Positions 1-6,743 of a stretch of 42,452 nucleotides of DNA are shown in pieces (position 1 is the stretch's first letter; every line of letters starts with the position of its first letter). Both the position numbers and the translations under genes were made by a program. The DNA comes from Actinomycetota bacterium (lineage in GTDB: Bacteria > Actinomycetota > Actinomycetes > Streptosporangiales > Streptosporangiaceae). The notes under the pieces were generated by a model. It was not told where the DNA came from and did not search any database. It saw only the letters and a program-made list of their open reading frames with translations. The stretch is from contig PLRW01000342.1 in assembly GCA_003164955.1 (NCBI GenBank), positions 1 through 42,452 of the forward strand, written 5' to 3'.

Positions 1-65
1 CATGCTTGCCACCTTCGCGGTTTCGGGGCTCGCGCTTGCGCACATTCGCTCACCGCGGTCCTCAT
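1..65 (-). CDS. Start of an unidentified gene downstream of dprA (partial)
   Basis: Only the first 21 codons are inside the window; the rest runs off the left edge. The ATG at 65-63 is preceded by a strong AGGAGG ribosome binding site about 7 bases upstream and follows the dprA stop by about 20 bases on the same strand, so it is probably co-transcribed with dprA. The visible N-terminus (MRTAVSECAQARAPKPRRW) is basic and not diagnostic. A recombinase or oxidoreductase gene often follows dprA in related genomes, but nothing here identifies it. Confidence 0.5.
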   Translation of the reverse strand, partial: MRTAVSECAQARAPKPRRWQA

Positions 66-87
66 CTTGCTTCCTCCTGCGCCGGTG

Positions 88-1491
88 CTAACCGGCCGGG
101 GTGCGGATGCGCCAGCCGCGGGCGCAGCGCTCGACGTAACCGCCGGCCGCCAGCAGGCCGAGTGACCGCACGACCGCGTCGACGCTGAGGCCCGCGGCGA
201 CCGCGATCGTGGCCGGGCCGGCCCCCCGGGCGGGTATGGCTTCAAGAACATCTATGGTCAGGGCGTCAAGCGCGGCGCGGGCCAGCAACGGGCCACGCTG
301 GCGATCGGGCGCGCCAGTCCCGCTGATCCCGCTCGCAGCGCCGCCGCTGAGCGGTCCGGGCCACAGGCCCTCCTGCACGGAGCCGGAACGTTCGCCACGG
401 TCGGGAAGCGGCCGACCGGCGCCGGGCTCCCCCAGCGGGGCGAGCATCTCGATGACGTCGGCGGCGCCGGTCACGCAGACCGCGCCCCACTCCCGCATGA
501 TCATGTGGCAGCCGGCCGACACCTCCGAGGTCACCGGCCCCGGGACCGCCATCAGAGGGCGGCCCAGATCCCGGGCGTGGCGCGCGGTGTTCAGGGCGCC
601 GCTGCGCAGCCCGGCCTCGACCACCACGGTGCCCCGGGACAGCGCGCCGATCACCCGGTTCCGGATGAGGAAGCGCCGCCGCGTCGGCGTCTGCCCCGGT
701 GGCCATTCACTGACCAGCACACCCTGCGCGCAGACGCCGGTCAGCAGGTCCTGATGGCCGGGCGGGTAGGGCCGGTCCACACCGCAGGCCAGTACGGCGA
801 TGGAGACACCGTCCGCGGCCAGGGCACCCCGGTGCGCGCAGCCGTCGATACCGTACGCGCCGCCCGAAATCACGGTCCAGCCCCGCTCGGCCAGCGCGGC
901 CGCCATCTCGGTGCCGACGTGCGCCCCGTAGGCCGTCGCGGCGCGGGCCCCCACGACCGACACCGAACGCAGGCAGCAGTAACGCAGGTCAGCCTCCCCG
1001 CGCAGCCACAGCGCGTACGGGCGGGCCGCCCCCAGCACGTCGAGCTGCGTGGGCCACTCCGGTTCGCCCGGGCAGACCAGGCGGATCCCGTCCCGGTGAA
1101 ACCGGGCCAGGTCCATCTCGGAGGGGACACCACCGAGCCTGTTCCGCCAGGTCCCGAAGGCGTGCTCCAGCCTCGCGGCGGCCGTACGGCGAGCCCGGCG
1201 GGTCCGCTCCGGGGCCGGGACGGCCGTCAGGGTCGCGTCCTGCGGTCCCGCACTCCGGCGCCCCGGCGGGGACGCGGGAAGACCCTCGGACGGCAACCCG
1301 GGAAGGCGCCCGGGTGCCCACGCGGACAGGCACCCGGCCAGCCAGGCCGGAAGGCGCCCGGCCGTCACCGCGGCGACGATGTCGGCGGGCTCACTGACAT
1401 CGAGCAGGGCGGCGAGTACCGGGTCTCCCGGCTCGGCCAGGTAGGTCAGGACGGCTCGCGCGACGCGCTGCCGGTCGAGGGCGGCGATCAT
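88..1491 (-). CDS. dprA: DNA-processing protein DprA (Smf family)
   Basis: DprA binds incoming single-stranded DNA and loads RecA during natural transformation; in actinobacteria its role is less clear. The protein is 467 aa from the ATG at 1491. That start overlaps the comM stop in ATGA and has a GGTGAG-type site just upstream; an in-frame ATG at 1530 lies inside comM and is less likely. The Rossmann-like core is clear: SVVGARAATAYG near residue 180, then SGGAYGIDGCAH near 210 and VPGPVTSEVSAGCH further on. The C-terminus has a winged-helix-like segment (TIDVLEAIPARGAGPATIA). A Pro/Gly-rich insert of about 45 residues near the N-terminus is not part of the fold. It is the last gene of the yraN-comM-dprA operon. 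Confidence 0.93.
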   Translation of the reverse strand: MIAALDRQRVARAVLTYLAEPGDPVLAALLDVSEPADIVAAVTAGRLPAWLAGCLSAWAPGRLPGLPSEGLPASPPGRRSAGPQDATLTAVPAPERTRRARRTAAARLEHAFGTWRNRLGGVPSEMDLARFHRDGIRLVCPGEPEWPTQLDVLGAARPYALWLRGEADLRYCCLRSVSVVGARAATAYGAHVGTEMAAALAERGWTVISGGAYGIDGCAHRGALAADGVSIAVLACGVDRPYPPGHQDLLTGVCAQGVLVSEWPPGQTPTRRRFLIRNRVIGALSRGTVVVEAGLRSGALNTARHARDLGRPLMAVPGPVTSEVSAGCHMIMREWGAVCVTGAADVIEMLAPLGEPGAGRPLPDRGERSGSVQEGLWPGPLSGGAASGISGTGAPDRQRGPLLARAALDALTIDVLEAIPARGAGPATIAVAAGLSVDAVVRSLGLLAAGGYVERCARGWRIRTPAG

Positions 1492-3095
1492 CTCACCACC
1501 CCCAGCCACAGGCCGAGGGCGTACCCGCATTCGTCGATGGTCGGCCGGTCCCGGCCGGCGAGGTCGGCCAGGGTCCAGGACACCCGCACCACCTTGTCGA
1601 CGCCGCGCGCGCTGATCTCGCCGAGCTCCATGGCGCGCTCCAGCGGCGCGAGCGCGCCCCGGCCGGGCGCGTAGGAGCGCCGCAGCTCGGAGCCGGGCAC
1701 CTCGGCGTTGAGCCGCCAGGGCGTGCCGGCGAGCCGCCGGGCCGCACGGTCACGGGCCTGGGCGACGCGCGCGGCCACCGCCCTGCTCGTCTCGGTGAAC
1801 TTCCGGTCGTTCAGCAGCTCCGCGCGCCCGACGGGGAGCAGTTCGACCTTGACATCGACCCGGTCCAGCAACGGCCCGGACAGGCGGCCGAGGTAGCGGC
1901 GCTTGGCGGTGGGGCTGCACGAGCACGCGGTCCGCGGCGACGCGGCCGCCTTGGCGCACGGGCACGGGTTCGCGGCCAGTACGAGCGTGAACCTCGCCGG
2001 GAACCGCGCCGTGATCCCGGACCGGGCGATCACGACTTCTCCCGATTCGAGCGGCTGGCGCAGCGCGTCCAGCACCTCGCGGCCAAACTCGGGTGCCTCG
2101 TCGAGAAACAGGACTCCCCGGTGCGCGAGAGACGCGGCGCCGGGATAGATGACGCCGCTGCCCCCGCCCACGATGGCCGCCTTCGTCGCCGTGTGATGCG
2201 GTCCGCAGAAGGGCGGCCCGGTCATCAGCGGGCACGCCTCCGGCAGCGTGCCCGCGACCGAGTGAATCGACGTCACCTCGAGGGCCGCCCCGGCGTCGAG
2301 CCGGGGCAAGATCGTCGGAAGCCGCTCGGCGAGCATCGTCTTGCCTGCTCCCGGGGGCCCGAGCAGCGACAGGTGATGACCGCCGGCGGCGCAGATCTCG
2401 GCCGCCCGCCGCGCGACCGGCTGGCCCAGGACGTCCGACAGGTCCGGCCGCGGGACGGAAGAAGCCGCTGGCTCCCCCGGAGACGCCTCACCACCGGCGC
2501 CCGGGACGGCGGGAGCCGGGCCCGGTAGCGGCGTTATCGCCCCCCCGGCGAGTTCCTCGACGGCCGGGCCGCCGGCCGGGGGCTCGCCGCGCAGCCACGT
2601 CAGGAGCGCCGCCAGGGCCGGGGCGGACACCACGCGCAGGCCGGGGACGAGCGCGGCTTCCTGCGCGTTGGCGCGGGCCACCACCACGTCACGGAAGCCC
2701 GCCGCCGCGGCCGCGACCGCCGCGGGCAGCACGCCGCGTACCGGGCGCAACTGCCCGTCGAGGCCGAGCTCGCCCAGGAACATCGTGCCGGCCAGGGCGG
2801 CGGCCCTGACGACGCCGGCGGCCGCCAGGACGGCCACCGCGATGGCCAGATCGAAGCCGCTGCCGCGCTTCGGCAGGCTGGCCGGGGACAGCCCGACCGT
2901 GATACGGCGCTGCGGCCACTGCTCACCGCTGTTGACAATCGCCGACCGGATCCGGTCCCGGGCCTCACGCAGCGCGGTGTCGGGCAGGCCCACCAGGACC
3001 ATGCCGACCAGCCCGTTGGCGATGTCCGCCTCCACCTCCACGAGATGGCCGTGCACGCCCATCAGGGCGACCGAGTGCGTGCGGGCCAGCGCCAT
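1488..3095 (-). CDS. comM: YifB/ComM family Mg-chelatase-like AAA ATPase
   Basis: ComM is a hexameric helicase that promotes branch migration during integration of transformed DNA in Gram-negative bacteria; actinobacterial homologues are conserved but little studied. The 535-aa protein has an N-terminal S5/Lon-like domain (MALARTHSVALMGVHGHLV; GLVGMVLVGLPDTALREARD). A Pro/Ala/Gly-rich linker of about 50 residues follows. The AAA core has Walker A GPPGAGKTML near residue 245, Walker B GVLFLDEAPEF, and the family segment LAANPCPCA with its cysteines; the Mg-chelatase C-terminal domain is also present. The ATG directly follows the yraN stop with no gap, and the 3' end overlaps dprA by 4 bases, so the three genes are translationally coupled. 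Confidence 0.95.
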   Translation of the reverse strand: MALARTHSVALMGVHGHLVEVEADIANGLVGMVLVGLPDTALREARDRIRSAIVNSGEQWPQRRITVGLSPASLPKRGSGFDLAIAVAVLAAAGVVRAAALAGTMFLGELGLDGQLRPVRGVLPAAVAAAAAGFRDVVVARANAQEAALVPGLRVVSAPALAALLTWLRGEPPAGGPAVEELAGGAITPLPGPAPAVPGAGGEASPGEPAASSVPRPDLSDVLGQPVARRAAEICAAGGHHLSLLGPPGAGKTMLAERLPTILPRLDAGAALEVTSIHSVAGTLPEACPLMTGPPFCGPHHTATKAAIVGGGSGVIYPGAASLAHRGVLFLDEAPEFGREVLDALRQPLESGEVVIARSGITARFPARFTLVLAANPCPCAKAAASPRTACSCSPTAKRRYLGRLSGPLLDRVDVKVELLPVGRAELLNDRKFTETSRAVAARVAQARDRAARRLAGTPWRLNAEVPGSELRRSYAPGRGALAPLERAMELGEISARGVDKVVRVSWTLADLAGRDRPTIDECGYALGLWLGVVR

Positions 3096-3452
3096 CTAGC
3101 CCACCCCCCGGACATGCTCGATGGTGAACCCGCCGGCCGGTTCGCGAGTGACCCCCACCACGTCGACCCGCACCTCGTCGAAGTGCACGCCGTAAGCGGC
3201 CAGCCAGCGCAGCGCGAGCCGCCGGAGCCGGCCGCGCTTCGGCTGGCTCACGGACTCAAGCGGGGTCCCATACCGGTTACTGGAGCGCGTCTTGACCTCG
3301 CAGACGACGAACGTGAGCCGGTCCACGGCCACGATGTCGATCTCGCCGTCAGCGCAGCGCCAGTTCCGCGCGAGTATCCGGAAACCCTCGGTCTCCAGGT
3401 AATCGGCCGCGGCCTGCTCCCCGTTCCGCCCCAGGACGTCCTTGGCGCGCAT
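3096..3452 (-). CDS. yraN: YraN family (UPF0102) nuclease-fold protein
   Basis: This is a small PD-(D/E)XK-fold protein of unsettled function, usually next to comM and dprA. The 118-aa length from the ATG at 3452 fits the family; that ATG has a GGAGG site 8 bases upstream, while the longer reading from 3503 adds 17 unlike residues. The family signature is visible: LGRNGEQAAADYLETEGF near the N-terminus, then NWRCADGEIDIVAVD and VVCEVKTRSS. The Glu, Asp and Glu-Val-Lys residues of the nuclease motif are in place. It is the first gene of the yraN-comM-dprA operon. In relatives it directly follows the DUF2469 gene, which here lies 16.8 kb away. Confidence 0.92.
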   Translation of the reverse strand: MRAKDVLGRNGEQAAADYLETEGFRILARNWRCADGEIDIVAVDRLTFVVCEVKTRSSNRYGTPLESVSQPKRGRLRRLALRWLAAYGVHFDEVRVDVVGVTREPAGGFTIEHVRGVG

Positions 3453-3732
3453 GGGCACCACCTCCGGACACGACAATCGCCGGAAAGGACGGAGCAGCGA
3501 CACGGCGAAAGAGGCGCTGTGGACAACGCCAGCGAAGGACGGCCGCCGGTGGAAAACGCCGCAGGAATGTCGGTGGGGGGTGTTTAGCTGATCGGGGGAT
3601 TAGCGGCTCCGGTTGCGGGCTCGGCTGGCCACGGTAGACACGGATCGCGGACGCTTCGCTGGGACGATTGCGACGGCTGGCGATCAGGTCGGCGAGACGA
3701 ACGGGATCCGGGACGCAGCGGTAAGGCTCGCA

Positions 3733-3818
3733 GCCGATGAGGGTGGCCTCCACGATGTGGTCGCGGCGGCCGGCCGTTGCCGGGCAGTCCCGCGCGCACC
3801 CGCATCTGCATCGCGGCG
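3733..3818 (-). pseudogene. Displaced copy of part of the YbjQ-like gene
   Basis: This 86-base stretch is nearly identical to 11726-11813, inside the intact YbjQ-like gene on the same strand. It matches the codons for MQMRVRA...RRDHIVEATLIG. The copy lacks two bases in a run of alternating G and C, so the reading frame shifts, and sequence on both sides diverges at once. It is therefore a non-functional scrap left by a recombination or by loss of a paralogue. The rest of 3504-3872 shows no gene I can support. Confidence 0.7.
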
Positions 3819-3872
3819 AATCTCTGGTACCTGATGGCGAACGCCAGCAGTCCAGCGATAAATCTGCTTGCC

Positions 3873-3904
3873 TATAGCATCCGATGCATATAGCTTTCGA
3901 TGCA
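3873..3904 (+). promoter_or_regulatory. Tandem 16-bp repeat at the toxin start, likely operator/promoter
   Basis: Two adjoining 16-base units (3873-3888 TATAGCATCCGATGCA and 3889-3904 TATAGCTTTCGATGCA) differ at two positions. Each has a TATAGC hexamer that could serve as a -10 element and ends in a TGCA-containing half site. The second unit ends on the A of the toxin ATG, so transcription from it would be almost leaderless. Such repeats are typical binding sites of XRE antitoxins that repress their own operon. The assignment is inference. Confidence 0.45.
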
Positions 3905-4116
3905 TGGCAGGCTTGTATGCGGTTGAAGTCGAGCCTGAAGTCCGGTCCTGGCTCGCAGAGCTGAGCGATCGCGACTTCGGCCGGGTGGACTTTCACGTCG
4001 CCCTACTCGCAGAGTACGCGGAGGATCTCGGAGAACCGTACACCCGCCATCTCGGCGGCAAGGTCCGCGAGCTCCGGTTTCACTTACCGGCCCAGCAGAC
4101 CCGCGTCACGTACTGA
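3904..4116 (+). pseudogene. HigB/RelE-type toxin, cut short by a stop and a frameshift
   Basis: The 70 readable residues match the N-terminal two thirds of Gp49/HigB-like mRNA-interferase toxins (EVRSWLAELSD, LLAEYAEDLGEPYTRHLGGK, ELRFHL, QQTRVTY). Family members continue with a Trp after this Tyr. Here the codon is TGA, and the rest of the toxin (RRVILLTVFRKTRNAETAEV and on) is still readable from about 4131 to 4280 in a different frame, implying one extra base. Stop and shift both fall in a perfect 26-bp palindrome at 4114-4139. The start at 3904 has no ribosome binding site and may be leaderless. The toxin is probably inactive; a sequencing error could explain the shift but hardly the stop as well. 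Confidence 0.75.
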
Positions 4117-4139
4117 CTCTCCGCCCGGGCGGAGAGTCA
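4114..4139. repeat. Perfect 26-bp palindrome inside the toxin gene
   Basis: The arms are TGACTCTCCGCCC and its exact reverse complement, with no loop bases between them. The palindrome begins with the TGA that ends the toxin frame. It replaces a stretch that in homologues encodes Trp plus a short loop and should be 15 bases where 16 are found. It could also form a GC-rich hairpin in RNA, but no T-run follows, so I do not call it a terminator. Confidence 0.9.
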
Positions 4140-4271
4140 TCCTCCTCACCGTCTTTCGCAAGACCCGCAACGCCGAAACCGCCGAAGTCGCTCGCGCCGT
4201 GCAAGCCCAGAAAGTCGGCGAGGCCGAGCACGGTCCCGCCCACGAAACGTACGACCGAGAGGTGCCCCGAA

Positions 4272-4568
4272 ATGACCAGCGATCACTCTTCCTACGACGA
4301 CCTGGCTCGCGGGCGGCGTAAGAGCCAGGGCTATCGCGAGGGCTACGCCGAGGCTCAGCGCGCCTTCCTCATCGGCCAGGCCGTCCGCGACCGCCGTCTG
4401 GCCCTGGGCCTGTCACAGGTCGAACTCGCCGACCGGGCCGGCATGACCCAGCCCGCGCTTTCCCGTCTGGAGGCAGGCGGTGTCATCCCCACCATCCCCC
4501 TGCTCGAGCGGATCTCCGCAGCCCTCGACGCCGACCTGATCGTGGCGATATCCCCGCACGCCGCCTGA
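4272..4568 (+). CDS. XRE-family antitoxin (HigA-like)
   Basis: This 98-aa protein is a DNA-binding antitoxin partner of the preceding broken toxin. A helix-turn-helix is clear at about residues 45-85: IGQAVRDRRLALGLSQVELA, then MTQPALSRLEAGGVIPTI and LERISAALDADL. The ATG at 4272 lies within the old toxin frame, so the intact ancestral genes would have overlapped, as is usual for toxin-first HigBA pairs. The gene shows no damage. It may survive because it still represses its own promoter or other sites, or because decay of the toxin is recent. Confidence 0.85.
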   Translation: MTSDHSSYDDLARGRRKSQGYREGYAEAQRAFLIGQAVRDRRLALGLSQVELADRAGMTQPALSRLEAGGVIPTIPLLERISAALDADLIVAISPHAA

Positions 4569-5127
4569 CATCAGCACGACATAACCAATCAGCACACGGA
4601 CTTGCCGAATTGAGTGCGTTAAATAGCGCATTGCGCCGTTGTTTCCCGACATCCGGATCAACGCCCTCCCAGAGGGCTACAGCCTGCGGGCAGATGGCCG
4701 GGCGCCGGCCGCGCGGGCCGGCGCGGAACGGTGGCCATGCTAGCTCGGTCCTCACCGCAGTGGGCGTGCTGCCGGCGGGGGGGAACGCGGACCAGTACCG
4801 AGCGTCGGCAGGCTGTCCGGATCGCCGCCGCAGTGCCCGCGCCGCCCCTTGGCTCGAGAAGCTGGTTATTCGGTCCCGTGAGGCCCTATGCGCGAGTGGA
4901 AGGAAAGCGTACCATCACCGCTATTGCTCCGGACCCCGGCAGCTGCATTCGCACGGTGTTGCGCATGTGGCGGTAGGGCCCGGATTTTTTAATGCCTTCA
5001 TAGACCTGCGCCGGAAGTGACGCTAAAGGGTCAAAAGACGGCGGGAACCGGCAGGGCAGAATACCTCTCCTACGGCGATCTGCTCACAACAACGGCGTGC
5101 TCACGCTTTGAGAAGGGGCCGGTATCG
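4569..5127. other. Intergenic stretch with a strong GC hairpin
   Basis: I see no supportable gene here. At 4702-4724 there is a perfect inverted repeat with 9-base arms (GCGCCGGCC) around five bases, possibly ending antitoxin transcription. At about 4980-4994 a GGGCCCGG followed by six T bases looks like a weak terminator. The stretch is lower in GC near 4570-4640. A 136-codon open frame (4610-5020) has no recognisable content and I do not call it. Confidence 0.5.
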
Positions 5128-5259
5128 ATGATGAACAGGTCCTCGGAACTGACGGTTCCGCCAGTCCCTCCGGCAGCCGCCGTTCCGGCGCGTGCGCGGG
5201 GCTTGACTGTCCCTGCCGGGGTCATCGGGCCGGAAGCAACCGGCCGGGCTGCGCGATGA
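5128..5259 (+). CDS. Possible 43-aa leader peptide coupled to the MFS gene
   Basis: A small frame beginning ATGATG at 5128 ends in the TGA that overlaps the ATG of the MFS gene (ATGA), the same coupling used further down this operon. An AAGGGG stretch about 9 bases upstream could bind ribosomes. The product is rich in Pro, Ala and Val and has no recognised domain. It may be a translated leader or chance; only the overlap argues for it. Confidence 0.3.
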   Translation: MMNRSSELTVPPVPPAAAVPARARGLTVPAGVIGPEATGRAAR

Positions 5260-6743
5260 GCGCGCCAGCCGCCGGGACGGAAGGTCAGGCCGGCCGAGCG
5301 GCACGGGGCCAGACGCTGCTGGACCGTATGGACCGGCTGCCGGGGTGGCCGCTGCCCCGCCTCGACCTTTTCGTGCTGGGGCTAGCCTACTTCTTCGTCT
5401 TCTACGACATTACCGACATCGGCTTTGGGCTGCCGGCCATCGTCAAGCAGTTCTCCCTGAGCTCCAACGACGTGAAGTTCGTGGCGATAGCTATCGGGCT
5501 GGTCGGCTACATCGTGGGGTCGAACCTCATCGGGGCGCTCGCAGACCGGCGGGGCCGCCGGCTTGCGTTCCTTACCTCGCTGCTCGTGTCCGGCCTGGGG
5601 TCCCTGGGCACCGCGTTCGCGACGGGGATCGTCTCGCTGTCGATCTGGCGCTTCCTGACCGGTATGGGCGTCGGCGCGGCTCTCAACCTGGCGTCGACGT
5701 ACGTGGGGGAGCTCTCCCCTCCCTCACAGCGGGGCCGTATCTCGGTGACGATGTTCATGATCGGCATCATGGGGCAGGCCATCACGCCGTTCGTGGCCCT
5801 CGCCCTGGTACCGCACTTCTATATCGGCTGGCGGCTCCTGTTTGGCATCGGCGCACTGATAGGCTTGGCGGGCGTGCTGTTCGGGCTGCGGCTGCCGGAG
5901 TCACCCCGATGGCTGATTCACCACGGGCACCTCGACAAGGCCGAGGCCATGGTCGGATCGATGGAGCAGCGCTTCGACCCGCAGGAACTGGGGGCGGCCG
6001 CGGCGCCGCACCCGGCCGGGCAGGCGTCCGGGCCGGTCTCCGCGGCGCCCGGGGGCAGCCGGCCGGCCGGCGACGACCAGCATCGGGTCAGCACCGTGTA
6101 CGAGCTGACGCACGGACGGTACGGCCTGGCGGTCCTGGCCATGATCACCATGTGGTTCCTGTGGTACATCGGCAACTACGGGTTCCTGGGGGACGCTGCG
6201 ACCCTGCTCTCCGCGCACGGCCTGGGGATCGGCAGTTCGATCCTGTACCTTGCGGTCGGAGCGATCGGGTACCCGGCGGGAGCGGGGATCATGATCCTGA
6301 CGGCCGACAAGGTCGAGCGCAAGTACCTGATCCTCGGCGCCACGGTCCTGTGGCTGATCGGGATGCTGCTGATCGGGACCCTGGCCAACGGCGCGGTCGT
6401 GACGGCCGGCTCGTTCCTGGCGTCGCTGGCCCTGGGTTCCTACCTCCAGGTGGCCTACACCTTCACCGCCGAGAACTTCCCGACCCGCCTGCGGGCCCGC
6501 GGGTTCGCCCTGGCTGACGGAGGCGGGCACCTGGGCGGGGCAGTAGGCGCCCTGCTGCTGCCCACGCTGATATCCGGCACCACGTTCTTCCTCGGGTTCG
6601 CCGTCATCGGAATCACCGGGGTGCTAGCGGGCCTGATCGCCCTGGGCGGCCCGAAAACCAGCGGCCGCTCACTCGAGCTGATCGCCAGACCCACCCGCTT
6701 CGGCAGACAGTCCCCGAAGCGGCCAGTTCAGGAGGCCAGATGA
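5256..6743 (+). CDS. MFS transporter, sugar-porter-like, probable organic-acid carrier
   Basis: This is a 495-aa inner-membrane transporter with about 12 hydrophobic segments. The major-facilitator loop motif GALADRRGRR lies between segments 2 and 3 (about residue 95), and PESPRWL after segment 6 (about 210) is typical of the sugar-porter and related proton-symport families. The middle loop carries a Gly/Ala/Pro-rich insert of about 40 residues. Segment 1 has Asp residues in FYDITD, as in many organic-anion or aromatic-acid porters. Its last codon overlaps the malic enzyme start (ATGA), so the two are co-translated. That coupling suggests malate or another C4 acid as substrate, which is inference. 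Confidence 0.85.
   Translation: MSAPAAGTEGQAGRAARGQTLLDRMDRLPGWPLPRLDLFVLGLAYFFVFYDITDIGFGLPAIVKQFSLSSNDVKFVAIAIGLVGYIVGSNLIGALADRRGRRLAFLTSLLVSGLGSLGTAFATGIVSLSIWRFLTGMGVGAALNLASTYVGELSPPSQRGRISVTMFMIGIMGQAITPFVALALVPHFYIGWRLLFGIGALIGLAGVLFGLRLPESPRWLIHHGHLDKAEAMVGSMEQRFDPQELGAAAAPHPAGQASGPVSAAPGGSRPAGDDQHRVSTVYELTHGRYGLAVLAMITMWFLWYIGNYGFLGDAATLLSAHGLGIGSSILYLAVGAIGYPAGAGIMILTADKVERKYLILGATVLWLIGMLLIGTLANGAVVTAGSFLASLALGSYLQVAYTFTAENFPTRLRARGFALADGGGHLGGAVGALLLPTLISGTTFFLGFAVIGITGVLAGLIALGGPKTSGRSLELIARPTRFGRQSPKRPVQEAR

Noticed and set aside
505..1674. Long plus-strand open frames opposite dprA and comM, and similar ones opposite most backbone genes
   Set aside because: They are antisense shadows caused by high GC at third positions; no family resemblance and no ribosome sites.
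4745..5016. Possible riboswitch (c-di-AMP type) upstream of the MFS gene
   Set aside because: I could not match the conserved core segments or a consistent fold; only scattered GC hairpins are present.
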